In this document: in pieces, positions 1-4,680 of the stretch | Numbering within the stretch: the stretch's first letter is position 1 | How the letters are laid out: each line of letters starts with the position of its first letter | NCBI GenBank assembly: GCA_035702985.1 | Contig: DASSZD010000198.1 | Coordinates: forward strand, 1-6,631 | Length of the DNA: 6,631 nt | Reading direction: 5' to 3' | DNA from: JAKAXG01 sp035702985 | GTDB lineage: Bacteria; Actinomycetota; Acidimicrobiia; Acidimicrobiales; Palsa-688 | Notes under the pieces: generated by a model | Database searches by the model: none | Seen by the model: only the letters and a program-made list of their open reading frames with translations | What the model was told of the DNA's origin: nothing | Program-made: the position numbers and the translations under genes

Positions 1-99
1 GCCGGCGCCGGCCGCGTCGAGTGCGGCGTCGGCCAGCCGGTCGAGGGGCAGGGCGGCGAAGCCGGGGTCGACCTCCGGAGCCGGCGGGGTGGCGGTCAT
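1..99 (-). CDS. tldD: Probable TldD-family metalloprotease, N-terminal 33 codons only
   Basis: An ATG at 99 on the minus strand opens a frame that stays open to the window edge and reads MTATPPAPEVDPGFAALPLD, then RLADAALDAAGAG. The block ALPLxxLADAAL is the usual opening of actinobacterial TldD proteins, recalled from the family. TldD works with PmbA/TldE as a zinc-dependent protease that degrades or matures peptides; the catalytic region lies outside this window, so activity cannot be judged. The start is supported by the family pattern but has only a weak GC-rich ribosome site. The ATG overlaps the TGA of a small upstream ORF by four bases (ATGA, 96-99), which would allow translational coupling if that ORF is translated. 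It is probably the last visible member of the minus-strand unit that begins with greA. Another protein with a similar short N-terminus cannot be excluded from 33 residues. Confidence 0.6.
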   Translation of the reverse strand, partial: MTATPPAPEVDPGFAALPLDRLADAALDAAGAG

Positions 100-296
100 G
101 CCCGGGCCCGCCGCCGGCGGGGCGGGGCACCGGGGCCGGGCGACCGTCGGGCGGACGGGTGGCGAAGCCGCCCGCCGCACGGGTGGGGGAGCGAGCTGCC
201 GGGCCGGTGGGGGAGCGCGCCGCCGGACGGGCGGCGCCGCGGGCTGCCGGACGGGTGGGGCAGAGGGCTGCCGGGCGGGCGGGGGAGCGGGTTCAT
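96..296 (-). CDS. Hypothetical 66-residue Pro/Arg-rich octapeptide-repeat ORF (doubtful)
   Basis: The ORF starts with ATG one base after the permease stop and ends with a TGA that overlaps the tldD ATG. It is read across the 24-bp tandem repeats and so encodes octapeptide units such as GSPLPHPS, GSPRRRPS, GGALPHRP, GSSLPHPC and GGRLRHPS, then a basic tail ending PPRRRRARA. About 61 of 66 codons end in G or C, like the true genes here, and in the consensus repeat unit no A or T falls in a third position in this frame. It has no recognisable domain, signal peptide or membrane segment and would be disordered and strongly basic. There is no strong ribosome site, so it would depend on reinitiation after the permease. 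Against it, stops are rare in such GC-rich DNA and repeats easily make chance ORFs. I recognise no homologue. Confidence 0.27.
   Translation of the reverse strand: MNPLPRPPGSPLPHPSGSPRRRPSGGALPHRPGSSLPHPCGGRLRHPSARRSPGPGAPPRRRRARA
150..293. repeat. Six tandem copies of a degenerate 24-bp repeat
   Basis: Units begin at 150, 174, 198, 222, 246 and 270, and each is exactly 24 bp. On the plus strand most units begin GCCGG and continue with CGGGTGGGG or a close variant, then an AGCG-like stretch and a final CT or TT. The unit at 150 and the one at 222 are the most diverged. The unit length is a multiple of three, so the array is open in several frames. It fills nearly all of the 198-bp gap between the permease stop and the tldD start. 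It is probably a minisatellite-type array grown by slippage. No protein-binding role can be shown from sequence. Confidence 0.85.
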
Positions 297-297
297 G

Positions 298-1122
298 TCA
301 CACCCGACGGTAGGCGCGCGCCGCCAGCCACCCGAACACCCCCAGGATCCCGGCCACCCACAGGGCGCTCTGCCAGGCGTGCAGCAGGAGCGGGCCGCCC
401 ACGGCCAGGGAGCGCATCTCGTCGATGAATATGGTGAACGGCTGGTTCTTGGCGAAGGCCTGCAGCCAGCCCGGCATGCCGGCGATGGGCACGAAGGCGG
501 AGCTGACGAAGGTCAACGGGAACACCCAGATGAACCCGAACGCCTGCACCGACTCCTCGTCCTTGATGGCCAGGCCGGTGAAGGCGGACACGCAGGCCAC
601 GGCCAGGCCCACCGCCAGCGCCAGCGCCACCATGAGGACGGCCGGGACCGCCCCGTTCTCGAAGCGGAACCCCACCGCGTAGCCGGTGGCGATCAGCACC
701 CCGATGGTGACCGCCAGGCGCACCAGGTCGGCGCCCAGCCGGCCCACGAGCACCGCGGAGCGTGCCATGGGCATGGACCGCAGCCGGTCGATGGAGCCCT
801 TCTGCAGCTCCTGGGCCAGGGCGATGGCGGTACCGAAGCTGGTGAAGGCACAGGTCTGGCCGATGATGCCGGGCAGGAGGTAGTTGACGTAGCCGCCGGG
901 GATGTGCACGTTGATGGCCCCGCCGAACACGTAGCGGAACAGCAGCATGAACATCATGGGCTGGATGACCGTGAACATGATGTAGGCGGGAGTCCGCCGC
1001 CACAGGAGCAGGTTCCGGGACATGATGGTCACCGCGTCCACCACCGCCCAACGCAGTCGGGTCCAGGGCCGGTCCTCGGCCGGAGGGGCCACGGCCGGTA
1101 CCGAAACGGTGGCGGTGCTCAC
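298..1122 (-). CDS. ABC-2 type transporter permease, DrrB family
   Basis: This 274-residue protein is the membrane half of an ABC exporter. After a Pro-rich cytoplasmic tail of about 25 residues there are about six hydrophobic segments (roughly 46-66, 82-102, 131-154, 158-183, 195-216, 252-272). The family mark lies at about 107-128: QKGSIDRLRSMPMARSAVLV, followed by GR, a conserved cytoplasmic stretch of DrrB-type permeases. The C-terminal block FVPIAGMPGWLQAFAKNQPF (210-229) is also typical. The GTG start at 1122 is chosen because GGAGG lies 7 nt upstream and because the start overlaps the ATPase stop as GTGA, which implies coupled translation and stoichiometric partners. The open frame continues upstream to 1638, but that stretch overlaps the ATPase and is not coding. 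Daunorubicin export is known only for the namesake; the substrate here is unknown and could be a lipid, antibiotic or other hydrophobic compound. Confidence 0.93.
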   Translation of the reverse strand: MSTATVSVPAVAPPAEDRPWTRLRWAVVDAVTIMSRNLLLWRRTPAYIMFTVIQPMMFMLLFRYVFGGAINVHIPGGYVNYLLPGIIGQTCAFTSFGTAIALAQELQKGSIDRLRSMPMARSAVLVGRLGADLVRLAVTIGVLIATGYAVGFRFENGAVPAVLMVALALAVGLAVACVSAFTGLAIKDEESVQAFGFIWVFPLTFVSSAFVPIAGMPGWLQAFAKNQPFTIFIDEMRSLAVGGPLLLHAWQSALWVAGILGVFGWLAARAYRRV

Positions 1123-2165
1123 GGGCCCACCTCCCCGGCGTCCGGCCCGGGCGGGGAGCCCCTGGGGGCACGCCCGCCCCGCCCCCGCCGGCGCCCCGGT
1201 GCGGGGGTGGCGCCGTCGGTGGCGGCGTGACCGGTCAGGGCCAGGAACACGTCGTCCAGGGACGGGCGGTGCATGGTCAGGCCGTGCACCTCCACGCCGG
1301 CCGAGTCCAGCAGCCGGACCGCTTCGATGAGGGCTTCCGAGCCCCGCCGGCCGATGCGGATGCCGACCCGGCCGGTCGATTCGTCGATGGACGCGTCGCC
1401 GTCCGACAGGCCCGAGACCGCCCGGGCGGCGTCGGCCCGGCGGCCGGCGTCGGGGACGGTGAACTCGATCACGTCGCCGCCCACCCGGTCCTTGAGCTGG
1501 TCGGAGGTACCGGCGGCGATCACCTGCCCCTGGTCGATGACCACGATCTGGTCGGCCAGCTCGTCGGCCTCGTCCAGGTACTGGGTGGTGAGCAGCAGGG
1601 TGGTGCCGGCGTCGACCAGGTCGCGGATCACCGACCACATACCTATCCGGCTGCGGGGGTCGAGGCCGGTGGTGGGCTCGTCCAGGAACAGCACCGCCGG
1701 TTCGGCCACCAGGCTGGCGGCCAGGTCCAGGCGGCGCTGCATGCCGCCCGAATAGGTCTTGGCCGGCCGGTCACCGGCCTGGCCCAGGTCGAACCGCTCC
1801 AGCAGCTCGCCGGCCCGGGCCCGGCAGCGGGGGCGGGGCAGGTGGTACAGGCGGCCGACGAACTCCAGGTTCTCGCGGCCGGTCAGCTCGCCCTCGATGG
1901 CGGCCGACTGACCGGCCAGGCCGATGATGCGCCGCACGTCGGCCGGGGCGGCGACCACGTCGCGGCCCTCGATGACGGCCCGACCGGCGTCGGGCTGCAG
2001 AAGGGTGGTGAGGATGCGCACGGCGGTGGTCTTGCCGGCCCCGTTGGGGCCGAGCACGCCGAGGATGGAACCGCGCCGCACGTCGAAGTCGATGCCCCGC
2101 AGGGCCCGGACATCGCCGAAGGACTTGTGGAGGCCCTCCACCAGGATGGCGGTGTCGCTGCGCAC
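1119..2165 (-). CDS. ABC transporter ATP-binding protein, DrrA family
   Basis: This 348-residue ATPase should power the permease encoded directly downstream. Visible motifs are Walker A GPNGAGKTT (39-47), Q-loop Gln86, the ABC signature YSGGMQRRLDLA (138-149), Walker B AVLFLDEP (157-164) with catalytic Glu163, and the D-loop GLDP (167-170). The switch position, usually His, is Gln195 in LLTTQYLDEA; Gln is normal in DrrA-type ATPases, so this is not a defect. After about 225 comes the DrrA-type C-terminal domain ending in PSLDDVFLALTGHA. The last 35 residues or so are a Pro/Gly/Arg-rich, probably disordered tail beyond the usual family end. The GTG start at 2165 is firm upstream: an in-frame TAG lies four codons before it. 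A weak AAAGG sits 12 nt upstream. The gene follows the GH15-like gene by 26 bp and overlaps the permease by 4 bp. Substrate unknown. Confidence 0.95.
   Translation of the reverse strand: MRSDTAILVEGLHKSFGDVRALRGIDFDVRRGSILGVLGPNGAGKTTAVRILTTLLQPDAGRAVIEGRDVVAAPADVRRIIGLAGQSAAIEGELTGRENLEFVGRLYHLPRPRCRARAGELLERFDLGQAGDRPAKTYSGGMQRRLDLAASLVAEPAVLFLDEPTTGLDPRSRIGMWSVIRDLVDAGTTLLLTTQYLDEADELADQIVVIDQGQVIAAGTSDQLKDRVGGDVIEFTVPDAGRRADAARAVSGLSDGDASIDESTGRVGIRIGRRGSEALIEAVRLLDSAGVEVHGLTMHRPSLDDVFLALTGHAATDGATPAPGRRRGRGGRAPRGSPPGPDAGEVGP
1130..1134 (-). promoter_or_regulatory. Ribosome binding site of the ABC permease
   Basis: The minus strand reads GGAGG here, seven bases before the GTG at 1122. 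It lies inside the last codons of the ATPase gene. It decides the permease start and rules out the long upstream extension of the frame. Confidence 0.75.
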
Positions 2166-2191
2166 CGCCGCACGCTACCTTTCGGTCCCGC

Positions 2192-4009
2192 TCAGCGCGG
2201 GCCGTTTTCCAGGGCGGCGGCCGCCTCCAGGAAAGCCAGGGCGGTCCCCGTGGCCGGGAAGTTGCCGAACCCCTCGGCCGTCACCGGGTCGACGGTCTCG
2301 GGAAGAAGTCCTGGCCCGGAGCCCGTCAGCGTGAGCACCGATTCCAGCCGTTCGTGGGCTTCCTCCCAGCGGCCCAGCCGGGCCAACGCCCGCACCGCCA
2401 TCAGGGACGCTTCCAGGTCGGGGTGGTCGGGGCCGGCCCTGTCGTCGGCCACCCGGTCCGAGTAGCGGTGGATCACCAGGTCCGAGCCCAGCCGCTGCAG
2501 CACCCGGTCCACCGTGGCGGTCACCACCGGGTGGGTCACCGGCCACGGGCCCTGCCAGGCCACCGCCAGCAGGGCGGCGTCCGCCTCGTCGAGCGGAGAC
2601 GCCCCGTCCATCCTCAGCCCCCCGTCGGCGGCCGGGCCGGAGCCCTCCAGCCAGGCCAGGACCTCCCGGCTCTCCTGCTGCCAGGTGGCCGCCTGCAGGT
2701 CCAGGGGGTTGGCCGCCCGGGCCAGGCGGGCCATCCGGTCGAGGGCGGCCCACACCCCCAGCCGGCCGGCGACGTACATCCGCGGCGGGCGGCCGATCTC
2801 CCAGCGGCCCGGGTCGGGCCGGCGCCAGTCGTCGGCGGCCCGGTCGGTGGCCCCGGCCAGCGCCGCCCATGCCGCCGACAGCGGGCCGGCGTCGTCGGGC
2901 CGGCCCCGGGGGCCGGTGCGGGTGGAGCCCACCGCCGCCACCACTTCGCCGACCAGGCCGGTGTCCGCGTCCAGCGCCGGGCGGCCCCGCCGGACCGGGC
3001 CGTTACCCCTCCAACCGGGGAAGGGCCACTCCTCGGCCGGGGGCACCGGCTGGCCGTCGGCGTCGAACCAGGCCGGCCAGGGCAGGTCGGCGGTGGTCAG
3101 GGTCTCGCGCATCCACCGCTCGGCGGCCTCCCCGTCCTCGGCCAGCCCCAGCCCGGCCAGCACCCGGGCCGCCCGGGCCGCGTCGCGCAGGCGGACCCAG
3201 CGGTCGTCGGCGCTGCGCTCGCTGCCGGGACGGCGGGGCAGCGACGAGGTACCGGCGGCGTGCGGCGCCCCGCCCGGGCCGGTCAGCATCCGCACCGACA
3301 GCAGCGCCCTCTGCAGCGCCGCCTGGTGGGGACCGGCGTACACCACGGCGGTGAGCCAGCTGCGCCACGCCGCCTCGGTGTCGGCCAGCGCCCGGTGGGC
3401 GCCGCTCTCCGAGCCCGGCAGATCCTGGTCCCGGCGGCCGACGGTGACGACCGCCTCCTGCCCGGCGTCCAGTTCGAGCACCGCCCGCCACCGCTCCTCG
3501 TCCCGGCCGAGCGGGGCCGCCACGAACGGGGCCGGGGCGGTGACCTCCAGCCGGCCCACGATCAGGCCCCGGGCTGACGGCGCCACCTCGGCGGGCCGGG
3601 CGCCGGGCAGCACCTCCACCTCGATGCGGACCGGCCCGGACAGGGCCCGCACCAGCCGGACCACCCCTCCCGGGGGGTCCAGGCCGGGACCGGGCCAGGG
3701 CATGAAGTCCACCACCGCCACCCGCCGGCCGGCCGGGCCCTCGATGACCGTCTCCAGCACGTTGGTAGCTTCCCGGTAGGTCTGGTGGGCCACCGGCAGA
3801 CGGCGGCGGACCCCGCTGCCGTCACGGACCGGGCCCACCCGCACCGCGGCGCCCGACGGGTCGAGCAGCCGCCACAGGTCCGCCCCGGCGGTGAGGCCGG
3901 CGGAGGAGTACCAGTCGACGGTGCCGTCGGCGGTCACCGAGGCGCCGTGGCGGCCGTCGCCTATCCAGCCTCTCCGGTTGAGCGGCACCCGGCCCGCGTC
4001 GGTCAGCAC
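2192..4009 (-). CDS. Divergent glycoside hydrolase family 15 / trehalase-like protein
   Basis: This 605-residue protein has the two-part layout and length of bacterial GH15 proteins (trehalase or glucoamylase-like enzymes hydrolysing alpha-glucosides). The N-terminal domain opens with GWIGDGRHGASVTADGTVDW (14-33), matching the family's IGD-A-V--DGSIDW pattern. The (alpha/alpha)6 part follows: DRWVRLRDAARAA (269-281) for the WLRDA block, GWRGNGPVRRG (332-342) for GYxGSRPVRIG, PDPGRWEIG (398-406) with the expected general acid Glu404, GVWAALDRMARLA (418-430), and GLLPETVDP (567-575) with the expected base Glu571, then GNFP (582-585). Both presumed catalytic glutamates are kept, but several hallmark stretches are altered: the Gly-rich block expected after HRY (515-517) is replaced by DRAGPDHPDL and QAFSH after GNFP by ATGTA. 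It may have shifted specificity or weak activity. No signal peptide is seen, so it is probably cytoplasmic. The GTG start is the first available after the in-frame greA stop; GTG at 3988 is an alternative. Neither has a good ribosome site. Confidence 0.82.
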   Translation of the reverse strand: MLTDAGRVPLNRRGWIGDGRHGASVTADGTVDWYSSAGLTAGADLWRLLDPSGAAVRVGPVRDGSGVRRRLPVAHQTYREATNVLETVIEGPAGRRVAVVDFMPWPGPGLDPPGGVVRLVRALSGPVRIEVEVLPGARPAEVAPSARGLIVGRLEVTAPAPFVAAPLGRDEERWRAVLELDAGQEAVVTVGRRDQDLPGSESGAHRALADTEAAWRSWLTAVVYAGPHQAALQRALLSVRMLTGPGGAPHAAGTSSLPRRPGSERSADDRWVRLRDAARAARVLAGLGLAEDGEAAERWMRETLTTADLPWPAWFDADGQPVPPAEEWPFPGWRGNGPVRRGRPALDADTGLVGEVVAAVGSTRTGPRGRPDDAGPLSAAWAALAGATDRAADDWRRPDPGRWEIGRPPRMYVAGRLGVWAALDRMARLARAANPLDLQAATWQQESREVLAWLEGSGPAADGGLRMDGASPLDEADAALLAVAWQGPWPVTHPVVTATVDRVLQRLGSDLVIHRYSDRVADDRAGPDHPDLEASLMAVRALARLGRWEEAHERLESVLTLTGSGPGLLPETVDPVTAEGFGNFPATGTALAFLEAAAALENGPR

Positions 4010-4024
4010 GGGGCCGGCCCGGCG

Positions 4025-4501
4025 CTAATCGCCGACCTTGACGATCTGCACCTCGAGGGTGGCGCCGGTCGGGGTCTCGTAGGCGACCTGCTCACCCTGG
4101 CGCCGGCCCATGAGCGCCTTGCCGAGCGGGGCGTCGGGCGAGATCACCGACACCCCCTCGCGGCGCTCCTCGATGGATCCCACCAGGTAGCGCTCCACGT
4201 CGTCGTCGCCCACGTACCGCAGCGACACGACCACGCCGGTGGTCACCTCGCCGTCCTGGCCCACGGCGCCGTCGATGATCTCCGGCTCCTTGAGCATGGC
4301 CTCCAGCTGGCGGATCCGGGCCTCCATCTTGCCCTGGGTGTCCTTGGCCGCGTGGTAGTCGCCGTTTTCCGACAGGTCGCCGAGGGCCCGGGCCGCCTCG
4401 ATGGCCTTGGCTATCTCGATCCGGCCCCGGGTGCGGAGGTCCTCGAGCTCCTCTTGCAGACGTTCGTAGGTGTCCTTCGTCAGACGGCTGCTGGGCGACA
4501 T
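4025..4501 (-). CDS. greA: Transcription elongation factor GreA
   Basis: GreA enters the secondary channel of RNA polymerase and stimulates cleavage of backtracked RNA, rescuing stalled elongation. From the ATG at 4501 the protein is 158 residues, the standard GreA length. The N-terminal coiled coil (about 8-75) carries LGDLSENGDYHAAKD (40-54), whose Asp42 and Glu45 are the acidic tip residues that coordinate the catalytic magnesium. The C-terminal FKBP-like domain includes VGSIEERREGVSVISPDAPL (107-126) and GKALMGRRQGEQV (127-139), a strong GreA mark. An upstream in-frame ATG at 4543 would add 14 residues with no family match and is not preferred. No Shine-Dalgarno motif precedes either ATG, so the mRNA may be leaderless or nearly so. 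It is the first gene of the minus-strand unit, divergent from leuB. Its TAG stop is in the same frame as the next gene, five codons before that gene's GTG. Confidence 0.96.
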   Translation of the reverse strand: MSPSSRLTKDTYERLQEELEDLRTRGRIEIAKAIEAARALGDLSENGDYHAAKDTQGKMEARIRQLEAMLKEPEIIDGAVGQDGEVTTGVVVSLRYVGDDDVERYLVGSIEERREGVSVISPDAPLGKALMGRRQGEQVAYETPTGATLEVQIVKVGD

Positions 4502-4503
4502 AG

Positions 4504-4516
4504 GAGTACCAGGGTA
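4504..4516 (-). promoter_or_regulatory. Weak candidate -10 element and start region for greA
   Basis: The minus strand reads TACCCT at 4516-4511, fitting the actinobacterial TANNNT pattern. Initiation about seven bases later would fall at about 4504-4501, at the greA ATG, which fits the absence of a ribosome site. No convincing -35 is seen 16-18 bp upstream, so this is tentative. Confidence 0.25.
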
Positions 4517-4523
4517 ACGGCGG

Positions 4524-4553
4524 TTGACGCGAGTGGGGGGCATCGGCGAGACT
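4524..4553 (+). promoter_or_regulatory. Candidate promoter of the leuB leader
   Basis: A good -35 box, TTGACG, lies at 4524-4529. Eighteen bases later is GAGACT (4548-4553), a poor -10 that keeps the two most conserved positions, A at the second and T at the sixth. Initiation seven to eight bases beyond the -10 falls at 4560-4561, exactly on the ATG of the leader peptide. The position, just before a leader ORF without any ribosome site, supports the call more than the -10 does. Confidence 0.42.
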
Positions 4554-4560
4554 TGATCCG

Positions 4561-4602
4561 ATGGGTGCCCGTCCCGCCGCCGGGATCGTAATTATCGTCT
4601 AG
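4561..4602 (+). CDS. Leader peptide of the leuB-ilvE attenuator (MGARPAAGIVIIV)
   Basis: This 13-codon ORF ends with ATC GTA ATT ATC GTC TAG, that is Ile-Val-Ile-Ile-Val-stop: five branched-chain amino acid codons in a row. It lies 120 bp before leuB, and a terminator hairpin stands between them. Run-of-codon leader peptides of this kind control ilv, leu, his, thr and trp operons: a ribosome that stalls for lack of charged tRNA changes which RNA hairpin forms. The ATG at 4561 is the only start in this frame after the TGA at 4525. No Shine-Dalgarno motif precedes it, and the predicted transcript start coincides with the ATG, so it may be translated from a leaderless mRNA, which is common in actinobacteria. 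The peptide itself probably has no function. No leucine codon is present, so the signal would be isoleucine and valine. Confidence 0.78.
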   Translation: MGARPAAGIVIIV

Positions 4603-4626
4603 CGCATCGGTTGTTCCCGGTGCGCT
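4601..4626 (+). promoter_or_regulatory. First attenuator hairpin (segments 1:2)
   Basis: Bases 4601-4610 pair with 4617-4626 to give a 10-bp stem with one G-U pair and a 6-nt loop (TTGTTC). The 5' arm begins inside the leader peptide stop codon, so a ribosome near the end of the leader ORF would cover it. Formation of this stem would sequester 4617-4626 and leave the downstream terminator free to form. Confidence 0.65.
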
Positions 4627-4645
4627 TCGCTGACCGTCCCGGGAG
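4614..4645 (+). promoter_or_regulatory. Candidate antiterminator pairing (segments 2:3)
   Basis: Bases 4614-4620 (TTCCCGG) can pair with 4639-4645 (CCGGGAG), and after one mismatch (4621/4638) 4622-4624 can pair with 4635-4637. This gives about ten pairs, including two G-U. It uses the 3' arm of the first hairpin and most of the 5' arm of the terminator, so it excludes both. No folding energy was computed. Confidence 0.45.
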
Positions 4646-4658
4646 GGACGGTCTTTTT
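4632..4658 (+). terminator. Intrinsic terminator (attenuator) before leuB
   Basis: GACCGTCCC (4632-4640) pairs perfectly with GGGACGGTC (4645-4653): a 9-bp GC-rich stem with a 4-nt loop, directly followed by TTTTT (4654-4658). This is a textbook intrinsic terminator in plus orientation. It ends 22 bp before leuB and follows a leader ORF rather than a real gene, so it should stop transcription early under amino acid sufficiency. A minus-strand role is less likely because no T-run follows the stem on that strand. Confidence 0.85.
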
Positions 4659-4663
4659 GTTCC

Positions 4664-4668
4664 AGGAG
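4664..4668 (+). promoter_or_regulatory. Ribosome binding site of leuB
   Basis: AGGAG lies 12 nt before the GTG at 4681. The spacing is long but no other start fits better: the only upstream start is a TTG inside the terminator T-run at 4657. Confidence 0.6.
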
Positions 4669-4680
4669 ACAGAGACACAA

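Noticed and set aside
150..293. CRISPR array
   Set aside because: The units are contiguous without spacers and are degenerate; this is a tandem repeat.
295..1230. 311-codon open frame on the plus strand over the permease
   Set aside because: It is antisense to a clear ABC-2 permease, has no family motif, and is open only because stops are rare in such GC-rich DNA.
1123..1638. N-terminal extension of the permease frame up to 1638
   Set aside because: It would overlap the ATPase gene by about 500 bp; the GTG at 1122 has GGAGG at good spacing and the GTGA overlap.
1227..2465. 412-codon open frame on the plus strand over the ABC ATPase
   Set aside because: It is a mirror of the ATPase codons with Gly/Ala/Val/His-rich composition and no recognisable domain.
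2354..3779. Plus-strand open frames of over 400 codons across the GH15-like gene
   Set aside because: The minus-strand GH15 motifs are coherent over the full length; these frames are low-complexity antisense.
4502..4543. Upstream ATG giving a 172-residue GreA
   Set aside because: The extra 14 residues have no family match, and the ATG at 4501 gives the standard 158-residue length.
4553..4594. TTGATC at 4553 with TAATTA at 4589 as a plus-strand promoter
   Set aside because: The boxes are about 30 bp apart, too far for one sigma factor, and the start would lie after most of the leader ORF.
4591..4596. GATAAT on the minus strand as a -10 box for greA
   Set aside because: No -35 lies at proper spacing (only CGGGAA-like bases), and the A/T-rich bases are explained by the Ile/Val codons of the leader ORF.
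4657..4680. TTG start for leuB at 4657
   Set aside because: It lies in the T-run of the terminator, upstream of the ribosome site; GTG at 4681 gives the normal N-terminus.
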